A stretch of 64,000 bases of DNA from Rhodopseudomonas boonkerdii. Lineage in GTDB: Bacteria; Pseudomonadota; Alphaproteobacteria; Rhizobiales; Xanthobacteraceae. Made by a program: the position numbers and the translations under genes. A model generated the notes under the pieces. The model did no database searches, was not told the origin of the DNA, and saw nothing but the letters and a program-made list of their open reading frames with translations. Shown here piece after piece: positions 29,037-39,595 of the stretch (its first letter is position 1; every line of letters begins with the position of its first letter). Where the stretch lies: the NCBI RefSeq assembly GCF_021184025.1, contig NZ_CP036537.1, positions 3,286,001-3,350,000 of the forward strand, read 5' to 3'.

Positions 29037-30203
29037 TTAGAACCGTTCAACCTCTGTTTCGTCGCTCTGCTTAATTAATGATCCCGCGAGCTTTTTCCAA
29101 GCCTGTAGGCACCGATCAATGTCCGCTTCCGTGGTCGACCAGCCCAGGCTGATGCGAATCGCGCTGCGGGTTAGTTCCGGCCCGAAACCCATCGCCTCGA
29201 CAACATGGGACGGCTGAACCTTACCAGAAGAACAGGCGGACCCTGACGATACCGCGATACCTTCGAGATCAAATCCAATGACGGCGGTCTCCGCGCGCAA
29301 ACCGGGAGCGCCGAACAGGACGGTGTTTGGCAGGCGCGGGGCATCCTCCGCGAACACAATGACGTCATTGTGCTGCCGCAAGCCGGCCTCAAGGATTCTG
29401 CGCAATTCATCGACTTTCGCCATCTCTGGCAAGCCGGAGAGGGCCGCCCTGGCGGCGGCTCCGAAACCGCTGATTCCGATGACATTTTCGGTCCCGGCCC
29501 GGCGCGACAGCTCCTGCCCGCCGCCGCGCAGCAGCGGCTGTGGACCGGTCAGACCGTCGCCGATCACCAGCGCCCCGACACCCTTGGGACCGCCGATCTT
29601 GTGCGCCGAAATCGACAGAAGATCGGCCCGCAATTCATTGATATCGATTGGAATTTTTCCAAACGCCTGCACAGCGTCCACATGCAGCAAGCCGCCGGCG
29701 TCATGCACAATTTCAGCAATCCCGCCAATCGGCTGCAGCGCTCCGGTCTCATTATTCGCCGCCATCACCGACACCAGCGCCGGCCGTCCTCCCGCCAGCA
29801 ACGTCCGCAAGCGGTCGGGATCGACGATCCCGTTCCGATCAACCGCCAAAACCGTCACCGCCTCCGGAGAAAATCGTCCTGCGGCCATCACGGACGGGTG
29901 CTCCACGGCGGATACGATCAACCTTTCCGCCGGCACGCCACCCTTACGGGTCGCACCGGGCGCCAGTGCCTGCACATTGGCTTCAGTTCCACCGGAGGTG
30001 AACACGACCTGCCGCGCCTCGGCACCCACCGCTGCGGCGACGGCCGCGCGGGCATCCTCCACGAGCCGCCGCGCCTGACGGCCTTCCGCATGCACCGAGG
30101 ACGGGTTCCCGACCGCATCCATCGCAGCCAGCATCGCCGCCCGTGCCTCATCGCGCAGCGGAGTGGTGGCGTTCCAGTCGAGATAAACACGCGGCCGCGC
30201 CAA
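29037..30203 (-). CDS. Cysteine desulfurase, NifS/IscS type, leading the suf operon
   Basis: A 388-residue class V desulfurase of group I: PLP lysine K202 in SAHKIGGPKG and catalytic C324 in the long-loop sequence VSSGSACSSGKVQPSH. It starts at TTG 30203, preceded by GAAGGAGATC. An IscS/NifS-like enzyme at the head of the suf operon, with SufS as a second desulfurase further down, is the usual alphaproteobacterial layout. The expected IscR/Rrf2 regulator is not next to it; an alpha/beta hydrolase is divergent instead. Confidence 0.92.
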   Translation of the reverse strand: MARPRVYLDWNATTPLRDEARAAMLAAMDAVGNPSSVHAEGRQARRLVEDARAAVAAAVGAEARQVVFTSGGTEANVQALAPGATRKGGVPAERLIVSAVEHPSVMAAGRFSPEAVTVLAVDRNGIVDPDRLRTLLAGGRPALVSVMAANNETGALQPIGGIAEIVHDAGGLLHVDAVQAFGKIPIDINELRADLLSISAHKIGGPKGVGALVIGDGLTGPQPLLRGGGQELSRRAGTENVIGISGFGAAARAALSGLPEMAKVDELRRILEAGLRQHNDVIVFAEDAPRLPNTVLFGAPGLRAETAVIGFDLEGIAVSSGSACSSGKVQPSHVVEAMGFGPELTRSAIRISLGWSTTEADIDRCLQAWKKLAGSLIKQSDETEVERF

Positions 30204-30446
30204 TCCTGATCTCCTTCAATCCCAATCGCGTCTCTTAGACCAAGTTGGAGGCGAATGCGCGTCCGGACCTACCTCGAACCGTTCAATATGCTTGCTTTTT
30301 GCCCCTGCGCTTGTGGTAGAACGCGGCCTCCACTCCACCCGGCGCCGCCTCCGGCGGTGTCGATCGCCCGTCTCAAGGGGCGCGAGAGCTAGCGCCACGC
30401 CACAGCGAGGCCAGCCGACCGCGCCGGGAACGGGACAAGGATCACA

Positions 30447-31094
30447 ATGCCCGAAGTTATTTTCGCAGGCCCCGCCGGCCGTATCGAAGGCCGCTACCAC
30501 CCTGCCAAGCAGAAGAATGCGCCGATCGCGATGGTGCTGCATCCGCACCCGCAATTCGCGGGCACGATGAACCACCAGATCGTCTATCAGTGCTATTATG
30601 CGTTCGTGCATCGCGGCTTCTCGGTGCTGCGTTTCAACTTCCGCGGCGTCGGACGCAGCCAGGGCTCGTTCGACCACGGAACGGGCGAGCTCTCGGACGC
30701 CGCAGCGGCACTCGACTGGGCACAGTCAATCAATCCCGAGGCACGCGCCTGCTGGGTCGCCGGCTTTTCCTTCGGCGCCTGGATCGGCATGCAGCTTCTG
30801 ATGCGCCGTCCGGAAGTCGAAGGCTTCATTTCGATCGCGCCGCCGGCCAATCTCTATGACTTCTCGTTCCTTGCGCCCTGCCCGTCTTCTGGCCTGATCG
30901 TACACGGCGACAAGGACGCCGTGGTGCCTGCCAAGGACGTCAACACGCTGGTCGAGAAGCTGAAGACGCAGAAGGGCATCGTGATCGACCAGCAGGTCAT
31001 TCCCGGCGCCAACCACTTCTTCGACAACAAGCTCGAGCCGCTGATGGAATCGGTGACCAGCTATCTCGACATGCGCCTAGCCAATGTGAGGTAA
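30447..31094 (+). CDS. Alpha/beta hydrolase, YitV/DUF-type cytoplasmic serine hydrolase
   Basis: A 215-residue compact alpha/beta hydrolase. HPHPQFAGTMNH at 32-43 is the oxyanion loop region; the nucleophile is S108 in GFSFG; the acid is D155 or D157 in HGDKDAVVP; the base is H190 in GANHFF. The triad is therefore complete. There is no signal peptide or lid domain. Members of this small group are often next to Fe-S genes in rhizobia, but the substrate is unknown. It is divergent from the nifS-like gene across a 243-bp gap. Confidence 0.85.
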   Translation: MPEVIFAGPAGRIEGRYHPAKQKNAPIAMVLHPHPQFAGTMNHQIVYQCYYAFVHRGFSVLRFNFRGVGRSQGSFDHGTGELSDAAAALDWAQSINPEARACWVAGFSFGAWIGMQLLMRRPEVEGFISIAPPANLYDFSFLAPCPSSGLIVHGDKDAVVPAKDVNTLVEKLKTQKGIVIDQQVIPGANHFFDNKLEPLMESVTSYLDMRLANVR

Positions 31095-31096
31095 AC

Positions 31097-31133
31097 ATAG
31101 GGGCGGATGAGCCGAAGGCGTAACCCGCTCTAC
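31097..31133. repeat. Family A repeat, half copy
   Basis: GGGGCGGATGAGCCGAAGGC followed by GTAACCCGCTCTAC matches the left arm of the repeat at 22590, with changes in the second half. The right arm is missing. Confidence 0.6.
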
Positions 31134-31135
31134 AG

Positions 31136-31171
31136 AAAAAGCCCTCGGCCTTTCAGCCGGGGGCTTTTTTG
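31136..31171. terminator. Bidirectional Rho-independent terminator
   Basis: AAAAAGCCCTCGGC, loop CTTTCA, then GCCGGGGGCTTTTTT. A-run on one side and T-run on the other, between the convergent hydrolase and porin genes, so it serves both. Confidence 0.85.
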
Positions 31172-31177
31172 TTTCAA

Positions 31178-32713
31178 TCAGAACGACCGCAGGATCTGCA
31201 CCGAACCGTTGTACAGGTTCTGGTCCTTGATCTCGTAAGCCTGCCCCGCCGGCTTGCCGCTGACATTACCCGTATAGATGCCACCGAGATTCTGATCGAG
31301 GCGCGTATAGGTGAACTCGGCCGACAGGGTCAGGTTCTTCACCGGCGTCCACGCGGTCCGCGTGCCGATCTGGGCGATGGCGAAATCGAAATTGTTCGTG
31401 GTGCCAGAAATGCTGCCCGCATTCGTGCCCGTCGGCGCGGCCGCAGTACTTGTGCCGAGCCGCCCGCCGCCCAGCCCCGGCCCGAATGCCGTCGCGAGCA
31501 GCGCATTGCCGCCGTCCCCGTAGGAGATGTGGCTGTAGTTGCCGAACAGCGACGTACGCCACGCCGTGTTCCAGTAGTGCTCGTAGAAGGCGCTGACCTG
31601 CCAGGTCTCGGCCTGCTGGATCTGGCCATTGGTGCCGAACACACCATCGAGCAGATAGCCGAAGCCGACGGTGTTGCCGTCGAACTTGGCAAAACGACCG
31701 CCGCCCTGCGTGTCGAGCGTGCCGCCACCGAAGACATACTTCGTCGCGCCTTTGCCGTAAGAGGTTTCGATCTTCAGGCTGTCGCTGGCGCCAGTCGGCA
31801 GGTTCTTGAACTCGACGGCACCCGTGACGGCGAAGCCGTACGAATCGTCAGCATGACCCGTCGCTTCGGTCGCCCCATAGAAGCCCGGCGTAATCGCATG
31901 CATGGCTGCGCCGAAATGCAGCGAGCCCCACTTCTGATCGAGACGCACATTGCCGACGATATCGGGAATGTGGTTGCCGCCATAGGAGTTGCCGAGGAAG
32001 GTGTAGGACGACACGCCATAGAGCTGATTGCCGAACTGGCCGGCGCCGGGCGCGACGATGAAATTCGCCGTGTTGTAGAGACCGGCATTGCGATAGGGCG
32101 AGGCATTTTCGAGCGAGATCGACGCCGACACACCATTGCCGAATTCAGCCATATAGGCGATCTGCGGCAGGCCGGTGGTGTTGTTCGAGCCGGCCAGGAA
32201 GCCGGACGAAATATAGGGCTTGGTCAGCGCCCATTGCGGATCGAATTGCGACACCGCCTTGCCGAAGGTGAAGCCTGCGAACTGAATGAAAGCGAGATCG
32301 ACCTCGGTGAAGCCGCCGGCGATGCTGTCGCGGTCCTGGGTAAAATCGAGCTGGAAATTGGCATAGGTACGGACCGTGCCGTACTCCGTGGCAGTGCGCG
32401 TATCCGTAGTCAGATTCACGCGCTCGCGGGTGAGGTAGTAGTTCTTGGTCCAGAGATTGTTGCCGCCGGCGCCGCCCTGCCAGAACGGCGCGTCATAAGG
32501 GCCGCCGTTGATCGTCGTATCGATACGGATCGCGCCGCCGATCTTGATGCAGGTGTCGGTGCCTGGAATGTAGTAGAAGCCTGCGCCATAGAGCGAGCAG
32601 ACTTTCACATACTCGACGGCCTTGGCCTTGACCGGAAGATCCGCCGCCTGCGCTCCGCCGGTTGCCATCAGGACCGCCGCCGAGCCTAGAATTGCCTGCT
32701 TGATCGTCGTCAT
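31178..32713 (-). CDS. Outer-membrane porin, Porin_2 family
   Basis: A 511-residue outer-membrane beta-barrel. The ATG at 32713 begins a signal peptide (MTTIKQAILG...GGAQA) followed by the family start ADLPVKAKAVEYVKVCS and YIPGTDTCIKIGGAIRID. The repeated aromatic beta-strands and C-terminal Phe (ILRSF) fit barrel insertion by Bam. The N-terminal pair of cysteines is typical of rhizobial Porin_2 proteins. GGGGGAG precedes the start. The general diffusion role is known from the family. An ATG at 32749 would add 12 residues and spoil the signal peptide. Confidence 0.92.
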   Translation of the reverse strand: MTTIKQAILGSAAVLMATGGAQAADLPVKAKAVEYVKVCSLYGAGFYYIPGTDTCIKIGGAIRIDTTINGGPYDAPFWQGGAGGNNLWTKNYYLTRERVNLTTDTRTATEYGTVRTYANFQLDFTQDRDSIAGGFTEVDLAFIQFAGFTFGKAVSQFDPQWALTKPYISSGFLAGSNNTTGLPQIAYMAEFGNGVSASISLENASPYRNAGLYNTANFIVAPGAGQFGNQLYGVSSYTFLGNSYGGNHIPDIVGNVRLDQKWGSLHFGAAMHAITPGFYGATEATGHADDSYGFAVTGAVEFKNLPTGASDSLKIETSYGKGATKYVFGGGTLDTQGGGRFAKFDGNTVGFGYLLDGVFGTNGQIQQAETWQVSAFYEHYWNTAWRTSLFGNYSHISYGDGGNALLATAFGPGLGGGRLGTSTAAAPTGTNAGSISGTTNNFDFAIAQIGTRTAWTPVKNLTLSAEFTYTRLDQNLGGIYTGNVSGKPAGQAYEIKDQNLYNGSVQILRSF

Positions 32714-33012
32714 GATGCTCCCCCCGCGGCAGACCGAACGCAGAGACATTCCGCGATCGGCATCGCATCTATTCAGGCCGGTCGTCGCGGCCGCTCGGCG
32801 TCAATCTGTTGGCGACGGCCGTGCGGCACAATGGCCGCGGTCGATTGACGCACCATCATTTGCAGCCTGTGTGTTTTGGGCAACAGAACATGAATCCTAA
32901 CGGCAGCAAGTTACCGACACGAGAATTCATGACCTGATCACGGTCGGGTGTTGGCGGCGAGAGCCCTCGGCACTGCAGAGGCTGGAATAGCAAGCTGCCA
33001 CGAATCGCGATG
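32714..33012. other. Porin upstream region
   Basis: 299 bp between the porin start and the anmK stop, both genes on the minus strand, so this is the porin's promoter and leader. I see no ORF, tRNA or terminator that stands out. Confidence 0.3.
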
Positions 33013-34143
33013 CTAGTGCTGCGATCTGCCTGCGCGCACGCCACCTGTCAGCGCAGCAGCGACGCCTGTCGTGCCCGGAAACGTCAGCGGCAATCCCTTC
33101 GCACTCCTGACTGCGAGAAAAGCGAAAGCCTGCGCCTCCATGGCGTCGGCAGACCAGCCGAGCGCATCAGCGCTTTCGACCGATGCAGGCGCGACGCGGG
33201 CGCGCAGCATCGCCAGCAAGGTCGGATTTCGCGCGCCGCCTCCGGCTACGATGAAGGCACGCGGCGGTGCCGGCAGCAGCGTGGCTATCGCTGCGATGCT
33301 CGCAGCGGTGAAGGCAGTGAGTGTCGCGGCGCCATCGGCCGGCGACTTACCTTCCACCGTCAGCGCAGCGAAGTGGTTGCGATCCAGCGACTTCGGCGGC
33401 GCCGCGCTGAAGAACGGATTCTGTAGCGCGCGTGCCACCCAGGCTTCGTCCACCTGGCCCTGCGCAGCCAGCGCACCGTCGGCATCGAAAGGCTGCCCGG
33501 TGCTCCGGGCCACAAAATCATCGAGCAGCGCATTGCCGGGGCCGGTGTCGCAGGCGATCAGCACGTCGTCACCGTCGATATAAGTGATGTTTGACACGCC
33601 GCCGACGTTGACGACGACCAGCGGACCACTGCGCTCCAAACCGCGCGCCAGTGCGCGGTGATAGACCGGCACCAGCGGGGCACCCTGCCCGCCAGCGGCG
33701 ACATCCGCCGCCCGCATGTCGTAGACGACGGGAAGGTCGAGGCGGGCGGACAGCTCCTCGCCGTCACCGATCTGCACTGTCAGGCGGTCCGCGGGTCGAT
33801 GTAAAACAGTCTGACCGTGGAAGCCGACAAGATCGACGGTTTCGTGTGCTATCTGGTGCGCGGACAAGAAGGCCTCGACAGCGTCAGCATGGATCGCCGT
33901 GACGATCCGCTCGGCCTCGGCGAGAACACCGGGCCGGGCATTGCGATCAGCTAGACCGACTGCATCGGTCAGCGCCTGCCGCAGCAATGCTCGCTCAGCG
34001 TCGCCATATGGCCGATAAAAAGAAGGGCCAAAAGCCATGACCCCCTCACCGTCGGTCTCGATCATGGCGACATCGACCCCGTCCAACGAGGTTCCGCTCA
34101 TCAGCCCGATCGCCCGCAACACCTCGGTCACGTCAGCTCCCAT
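33013..34143 (-). CDS. anmK: Anhydro-N-acetylmuramic acid kinase
   Basis: A 376-residue ASKHA-fold kinase that opens and phosphorylates anhydro-MurNAc to MurNAc-6-phosphate in wall recycling. The phosphate-1 motif GLMSGTSLDGVDVA is at 13-26; VNVGGVSNITYIDGDD and DTGPGNALLDDF are the mid motifs; VAGGGARNPTLL binds adenosine. It complements NagZ, encoded at 691. It is divergent from tyrS across about 130 bp, a frequent arrangement in this order. Confidence 0.95.
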   Translation of the reverse strand: MGADVTEVLRAIGLMSGTSLDGVDVAMIETDGEGVMAFGPSFYRPYGDAERALLRQALTDAVGLADRNARPGVLAEAERIVTAIHADAVEAFLSAHQIAHETVDLVGFHGQTVLHRPADRLTVQIGDGEELSARLDLPVVYDMRAADVAAGGQGAPLVPVYHRALARGLERSGPLVVVNVGGVSNITYIDGDDVLIACDTGPGNALLDDFVARSTGQPFDADGALAAQGQVDEAWVARALQNPFFSAAPPKSLDRNHFAALTVEGKSPADGAATLTAFTAASIAAIATLLPAPPRAFIVAGGGARNPTLLAMLRARVAPASVESADALGWSADAMEAQAFAFLAVRSAKGLPLTFPGTTGVAAALTGGVRAGRSQH

Positions 34144-34274
34144 GAATTTCGGTCCAAACTTGTGCCGAACCGCCCAATCTTATACCAAACGGCACCCTGG
34201 CGCGGTCCAGCCGTGGCCAGTATGCCGCCGATCTGTTGAGGCGGCGTAAACCTTCAGATCCGAGTCCTGCACCG

Positions 34275-35528
34275 ATGACCACCTACAAGTCCGATTTCCT
34301 CAACGTGCTGCACGACCGTGGCCTGATCCATCAGGTTTCCGATGCCGCCGCGCTGGATGCCGCCTGCTGCAAGGGACCGGTCACGGCTTATGTGGGCTAT
34401 GACGCGACGGCCACGAGCCTGCATATCGGCAATCTGATCTCGGTGACCATGCTGTATTGGTTCCAGCAGACCGGACATCGCCCGATCACGCTGATGGGCG
34501 GCGGCACCTCGATGGTTGGCGATCCCTCGTTCCGCGATGACCAGCGCCAGCTGCTGACGGTCGAAAAGATCGCGGAGAACATCGAAGGTATCAAAAAGAT
34601 TTTTGGCAAGATCCTGCGCTATGGCGATGGCCCGACCGATGCGCTGATGGTCAACAATGCCGACTGGCTGCTGAAGCTGAACTATGTCGAATTTCTGCGC
34701 GATGTCGGCCGGCATTTCTCGGTCAACCGCATGCTGTCCTTCGACAGCGTAAAGCTGCGCCTCGACCGCGACCAGTCGCTGTCGTTCCTCGAATTCAACT
34801 ACATGATCATGCAGGGCTACGACTTCGTCGAACTCAACCGCCGATACGGCACGCTGCTGCAGATGGGCGGCTCAGACCAGTGGGGCAACATCATCAATGG
34901 CGTCGATCTCAGCCATCGCATGGGCGGTCCGCAGCTCTATGCCCTGACGACGCCGCTGCTGACGAAGTCGTCCGGCGAGAAGATGGGTAAGTCGGCCTCC
35001 GGCGCGGTCTGGCTCAATGGCGACTTATTCAGCCCCTATGACTTCTGGCAATACTTCCGCAACACTGAGGATGCCGATGTCGGGCGATTCCTGAAGGTGT
35101 TCACGCGCCTGCCGCTGGACGAGATCGCACGACTTGCAGCGCTAGGCGGCGCGGAGATCAACGAAGCAAAGAAGATCCTCGCGACCGAAGCCACCGCCGT
35201 CGTTCACGGCCGCGATGCAGCAGAGGCTGCCGCCGAGACGGCGCGAAAGACCTTCGAGGAAGGCGCACTGGCCGAGAGCCTTCCGACCGTCAATATTCCA
35301 CGCGCCGAACTGGATGCCGGCATCGGCGTCCTGGCGGCTTTCGTCAATGCCGGCTTCGTTGCCTCGAATGGCGAAGCACGCCGCCAGATCAAGGGTGGCG
35401 GACTGCGCGTCAACGACGTGGCGGTCAATGACGAGAAGATGCTGCTGACCCCGGATCAGCTGACGCCGGAAGGCGTCATCAAGCTCTCGCTCGGCAAGAA
35501 GCGGCACATCCTCCTCAAGCCTGCATAG
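34275..35528 (+). CDS. tyrS: Tyrosyl-tRNA synthetase
   Basis: Class I synthetase charging tRNA-Tyr; 417 residues from the ATG at 34275 (the frame is open to 34236 but the extra codons do not match the family). The HIGH-type motif is HIGN at 50-53 and the KMSKS loop is KMGKS at 236-240. [19 protein letters not shown] and GGSDQWGNI are typical tyrosine-pocket stretches. A C-terminal S4 RNA-binding domain contains [15 protein letters not shown]. Confidence 0.96.
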   Translation: MTTYKSDFLNVLHDRGLIHQVSDAAALDAACCKGPVTAYVGYDATATSLHIGNLISVTMLYWFQQTGHRPITLMGGGTSMVGDPSFRDDQRQLLTVEKIAENIEGIKKIFGKILRYGDGPTDALMVNNADWLLKLNYVEFLRDVGRHFSVNRMLSFDSVKLRLDRDQSLSFLEFNYMIMQGYDFVELNRRYGTLLQMGGSDQWGNIINGVDLSHRMGGPQLYALTTPLLTKSSGEKMGKSASGAVWLNGDLFSPYDFWQYFRNTEDADVGRFLKVFTRLPLDEIARLAALGGAEINEAKKILATEATAVVHGRDAAEAAAETARKTFEEGALAESLPTVNIPRAELDAGIGVLAAFVNAGFVASNGEARRQIKGGGLRVNDVAVNDEKMLLTPDQLTPEGVIKLSLGKKRHILLKPA

Positions 35529-35612
35529 CCGCATTCATCCAGCGCACTTGTCCACGGCGAGCGAAGCGCGTCCCATGGCGCCATCGCAATCGCCACGGAA
35601 GAAGAGCGCTCG

Positions 35613-36830
35613 ATGGATCTGAAGTCGTCCCAACGGATCGGGCTCTTTGTCCTTGGCCTCTGCTTCACACTCTCGCTGTTCGGTCGCGGGCTACAAGAGA
35701 GCTTTACGGTCTTTCTGCTGCCGGTATCGCAATCATTTGGCTGGGACCGTGGCGAAGTCGTTTCGATCTATTCGCTGACGGCACTCTGCGTCGGACTTTC
35801 CTCGCCACTGGTCGGACGCCTATTCGACAAATACGGTCCACGCACGGTCTTCCTCACCGGCCTCGCCGTGCTCGGATGCTCCCTGCTCGCCGCAGCTCAC
35901 TCCCGGCAGCTCTGGCAATTCCAGCTCACGATGGGGCTCTGCTTCGGCTTCGCTGTGGCCTGCATCGGCAATGTCCCGAACGCACTGATGCTGGGGCGCT
36001 GGTTCGGCAAACGCCTGCCGACGGCCATGTCCGTCGTCTATTCGGCGACCGGTGCCGGCGTTCTCCTCATGCTGCCGCTCGCCCAACTGCTGATCGACCA
36101 TCTCGAATGGCGCGGCGCCTATCGGATATTCGGCTTCACTGCGCTCGCCTTGATGCTGCCGTTGCTCCTCCTCCCCTGGCGCAAGTTCAGCGCTGGCTCC
36201 CCCCATCTCGAAAAGCCGAAGGGCGGCGACGACCTGATCGACGAAGGATGGACGCTCGCGTCTGCCATGCGCCACCACGCCTTCTGGGCGCTGTTTGGCA
36301 CTTTCTTCTTCACCGCGATCGGCATGTACGCCATCACGCCGCAAGTGGTGGCCTATCTCATCGATGCCGGCTTTCCTCCACTGCAGGCGGCGACGGCCTG
36401 GGGTTTCAGCGGCGTCGCATTGCTGGTCGGCATGCTCGGAATCAGCTGGCTCGATGGCGTGATCGGCCGCCGTCCTTCGATCCTGTTCAGTTACTCTTGC
36501 TCGCTGCTTGGGATCGCGATGCTATGGCTGTTGCAGTGGTATCCCAACTACGTCCTGCTCACCGGTTTCGTCATCTGTTTCGGCAGCATGGTCGGATCGC
36601 GCGGACCTTTGCTTTCCGCCACGGCCATGAAGATCTTTCGCGGCAAACGCGTCGGAACGATTTATGGTGCAATCACCTTCGGCAGCGGCCTCGGCGCAGC
36701 GCTGGGCTCGTGGAGCGGCGGCCTGCTGCATGACTGGACCCAGAGCTACAACTCGCTGCTGGCCTTCGCGCTGATCAGCGTGGTGCTCGGCATGATCCCT
36801 TTTCTGGTTGTGCCCGCACTGCGCAGTTGA
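35613..36830 (+). CDS. MFS transporter
   Basis: A 405-residue major facilitator protein with about twelve predicted transmembrane helices. The loop-2/3 motif GRLFDKYGPRTVFLTG, with G-x3-D/K-x-G-x-R, matches MFS motif A, and GVIGRRPSILFSY is its C-half counterpart. The profile resembles the monocarboxylate/oxalate-formate antiporter branch. The substrate cannot be told and no metabolic gene is adjacent. It follows tyrS by 84 bp and precedes the chemoreceptor. Confidence 0.86.
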   Translation: MDLKSSQRIGLFVLGLCFTLSLFGRGLQESFTVFLLPVSQSFGWDRGEVVSIYSLTALCVGLSSPLVGRLFDKYGPRTVFLTGLAVLGCSLLAAAHSRQLWQFQLTMGLCFGFAVACIGNVPNALMLGRWFGKRLPTAMSVVYSATGAGVLLMLPLAQLLIDHLEWRGAYRIFGFTALALMLPLLLLPWRKFSAGSPHLEKPKGGDDLIDEGWTLASAMRHHAFWALFGTFFFTAIGMYAITPQVVAYLIDAGFPPLQAATAWGFSGVALLVGMLGISWLDGVIGRRPSILFSYSCSLLGIAMLWLLQWYPNYVLLTGFVICFGSMVGSRGPLLSATAMKIFRGKRVGTIYGAITFGSGLGAALGSWSGGLLHDWTQSYNSLLAFALISVVLGMIPFLVVPALRS

Positions 36831-36932
36831 CGCCTATCGTTCGCCGCGCGAACAAGTTGAACTTCTCACCATTCACGATTGATAAGCGACTCGCTGGTAG
36901 GAAAGTACGAGTCCTGCCCATTCGAGGTCGCC

Positions 36933-38627
36933 ATGAGTTTGCTCAGCCGCTTCACGATCCGCACTAAGCTCACCAGTATGGTGCTCGTCTCTGCCACATC
37001 GATCTGCGCCGTCATCGCCGTGGCCGCATCGCTCAGTCAGAAGCGCATGCAGCAGGATCGTATGGAGCAACTCCACACCGCGACCGATCTGATGCTGGGC
37101 ATGGCCGAGAGTCTGCAGGAAGAAGTCGCCGCCGGGAAACTCAGCCTCGCCGACGCACAAATGCAGTTCCGTATGCGCGCCCGAACCATGACCTTCGGCA
37201 ACAAGCAGGGCTACCTCGTCGCCTATCGTCCCGACGGGGTCATTCTGGTCAATGCCGGCAATCCCAAGCTCGAAGACAAAAATACGGGCGCCAAGGATTC
37301 CAACGGCGTGTTGATCTCCAAGGCGATCATCGATGCCGGCCGCCAGACCCCGATGGGCGGCATGACCTACTATCTCTATCCGCGCCCCGGCCAGACCGAG
37401 CCCACCGCCAAGATGGTCTACGCCCGTCATTTCGCGCCGTGGGATGTCACTGTGAGCACCGGGCTCTATGTGGACGATCTCGATGCCGACGTGAATGCGC
37501 TGCTGGTGCGTCTCGGCTCGCTCGGCGCCGCTGTGCTCGGCGTCATGGCTCTTTTGTCCTGGCTGATCGCCAGCGACATTCTCGGTGCGCTGCGCCGCCT
37601 GCAGGCCCGGATGCATGAGATCGCCAATGGCGCCCTCGACCAGAGCGTGGCGGAAATCGACCGCGGCGACGAAATCGGCCGCATGGCCGAGACGCTGGAA
37701 ATGCTGCGCCAAACCTCGCTCACCGCGCGCACGCTGCAGGCCGAGCAGGCCGCGCTCGAACAGCGCAGCGAAACCGAGAAACGCGAGGCGCTGATCGCGC
37801 TCGCAGACCGCTTCGATGCCTCGGTCGGCCAGCTCGTTGGCCTGATGGCCTCGGGCTCGACCGAACTGGAAGCTACCGCGCAATCGATGTCCGGCACCGC
37901 CGCCCGCACCAACGATCAGGCCAACGTGGTCTCAACCGCCGCCAATCAGGCCAGCAGCCGCGTCCAGACTGTCGCGGCGGCAGCGGAGGAATTATCGTCG
38001 TCGATCTCCGAGATCGCCCGGCAAATGGCACAGTCGGCCAAGATCACCACTCACGCGGTGGAGAACGCCCGTCGCACCGACGCCATCGTGCGTGCGCTGG
38101 CCGACGGCGCGCAGCAGATCGAGGATGTGGTCGAACTCATCTCGACCATCGCCGCACAGACCAACCTGCTGGCGCTGAACGCCACCATCGAAGCAGCCCG
38201 CGCCGGCGATGCCGGCAAAGGATTTGCGGTGGTCGCCACCGAGGTGAAGAGCCTCGCCGGCCAGACCGCCAGCGCCACCAAGGAAATCAGCACCCGCATC
38301 GCGCAGATCCAGACGGCGACCAAGGAAGCGGTCGACGCCATCCAGAGTATCACCACGACCATCGAGGAAGTCAGCGCCATCGCGACCACGATCGGCTCCG
38401 CCATCGAGGAGCAAGGCGCCGCCACCGCCGAGATCGCCCGCAACGTCACCCAGACCGCGCAGGCCACGCAGGCCGTCACCACCAATATCGACGGCGTCAC
38501 CAATGCCGCTCATGAGACCGGCAACGCGGCGACCATGGTGCTCAGCGCCGCTTCCGGCCTTTCCAAGCAGGCCGTGCAGCTCACCGGCGAAGTGAACACC
38601 TTCCTGGCCGGCGTCCGCGCGGCGTGA
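36933..38627 (+). CDS. Methyl-accepting chemotaxis protein with sCache-type sensor
   Basis: A 564-residue transmembrane chemoreceptor. TM1 lies at about 15-35, then a periplasmic Cache-like domain ([16 protein letters not shown]...[20 protein letters not shown]), TM2, a HAMP domain ([14 protein letters not shown]) and a long cytoplasmic helical bundle. The signalling tip is well conserved ([20 protein letters not shown] followed by [15 protein letters not shown]). The ATG at 36933 has GAGG upstream; an in-frame ATG at 36879 is less likely. sCache domains often bind small organic acids. No che genes are nearby. Confidence 0.92.
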   Translation: MSLLSRFTIRTKLTSMVLVSATSICAVIAVAASLSQKRMQQDRMEQLHTATDLMLGMAESLQEEVAAGKLSLADAQMQFRMRARTMTFGNKQGYLVAYRPDGVILVNAGNPKLEDKNTGAKDSNGVLISKAIIDAGRQTPMGGMTYYLYPRPGQTEPTAKMVYARHFAPWDVTVSTGLYVDDLDADVNALLVRLGSLGAAVLGVMALLSWLIASDILGALRRLQARMHEIANGALDQSVAEIDRGDEIGRMAETLEMLRQTSLTARTLQAEQAALEQRSETEKREALIALADRFDASVGQLVGLMASGSTELEATAQSMSGTAARTNDQANVVSTAANQASSRVQTVAAAAEELSSSISEIARQMAQSAKITTHAVENARRTDAIVRALADGAQQIEDVVELISTIAAQTNLLALNATIEAARAGDAGKGFAVVATEVKSLAGQTASATKEISTRIAQIQTATKEAVDAIQSITTTIEEVSAIATTIGSAIEEQGAATAEIARNVTQTAQATQAVTTNIDGVTNAAHETGNAATMVLSAASGLSKQAVQLTGEVNTFLAGVRAA

Positions 38628-38638
38628 TGTAATAGGCT

Positions 38639-38723
38639 ATAGGGCGGATGAGCCGAAGGCGTCATCCGCCGACCGACATCCTGTAACAAGGAACGGCGGA
38701 TTACGCTTCGCTCATCCGCCCTG
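38639..38723. repeat. Foldback repeat, family A (full copy)
   Basis: Arms ATAGGGCGGATGAGCCGAAG and CGCTTCGCTCATCCGCCCTG around an inner GTCATCCGCC / GGCGGATTAC pair. Same layout as the copy at 22590; it separates the convergent chemoreceptor and SDR genes. Confidence 0.8.
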
Positions 38724-38728
38724 TCACC

Positions 38729-39499
38729 TCACCTTGCCGTAAAGCCGCCATCCACCGGCAGCGCGACGCCGGTAACGAAGGACGACTCGTCCGACGCCAG
38801 CCACAGCGCGGCATTCGCGACATCTTCAGCCTTGCAGAGACGCCCCATCGGCACGGCCGAGAGCAGCTTGGCTTCATTGGCGACCGCTTCCGCGGCGACG
38901 CCCGAACGGCCGGTGAAACCAAGCTTCATCGGCGTATCGGCAAGACCCGGACAAATCACATTGACGCGGACCTGATCGGCCGCGAAAGCCTGCGCCAGCG
39001 ACTTGGTCAGCCCGACGACGGCGAACTTCGCCGCCGAATAGATCGGGCTCATCATCGAACCGACGATGCCCGACACCGACGACGTGAAGATTACCGAGCC
39101 CCCGCCACGCTTGCGCATATATTTGATGACCTCGCCAGCGCCGAGCGTGGCGGATGTAACGTTCAGCGACATCGCAAATTCATAGGCCTTGAGGTCCAGA
39201 TTCTCGACGCCGGCCGGCCCGGGCGTCCCGGCGTGAGCCCAGAGAATGTCAACGCCGCCGAGCGCGGTCGCAGCATCGTTAATCGAGCTCTTCATGTCTT
39301 CGGTCTTCGACAGATCGGCCCGGATGGTGATGAGCTCGAAACCCTTGGCCTCCATGTCGGCCTTGAGCTGCGCCAACGCCTCGGTATTGACGTCCACCGC
39401 CGCGACTTTTGCTCCTTCCTTGAGGAATGTTTCGACGCCGGCACGTCCCATCCCGGAAGCCGCGGCGGTAACGATGGCGAGTTTGTTGGCGAGACGCAT
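38729..39499 (-). CDS. Short-chain dehydrogenase/reductase
   Basis: A 256-residue classical SDR. The nucleotide-binding loop is TAAASGMGR at 10-18, a variant of TGxxxGxG in which the usual second-position Gly is Ala. Acidic D37 in AAVDVN favours NAD. The catalytic Ser is in FTSSVSG and the YxxxK pair in YSAAKFA. A C-terminal DGGF is present. It lies 97 bp downstream of the binding protein gene on the same strand and under the likely control of the divergent IclR protein. The substrate is unknown. Confidence 0.88.
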   Translation of the reverse strand: MRLANKLAIVTAAASGMGRAGVETFLKEGAKVAAVDVNTEALAQLKADMEAKGFELITIRADLSKTEDMKSSINDAATALGGVDILWAHAGTPGPAGVENLDLKAYEFAMSLNVTSATLGAGEVIKYMRKRGGGSVIFTSSVSGIVGSMMSPIYSAAKFAVVGLTKSLAQAFAADQVRVNVICPGLADTPMKLGFTGRSGVAAEAVANEAKLLSAVPMGRLCKAEDVANAALWLASDESSFVTGVALPVDGGFTAR

Positions 39500-39595
39500 G
39501 ATGATGTCCTCTTGGTTACAAAGTCGAAGATAAAAAGAAACGCGCAGCGCGGGATTACCGACATCTGCGCGTCTAAGTCTCGGGAGTGAGATCCG

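Noticed and set aside
29036..29055. Irr-type box near sufB (TTAGAACCGTTCAA)
   Set aside because: It lies in the last codons of the nifS-like gene and the dyad is imperfect; not enough support to call iron control.
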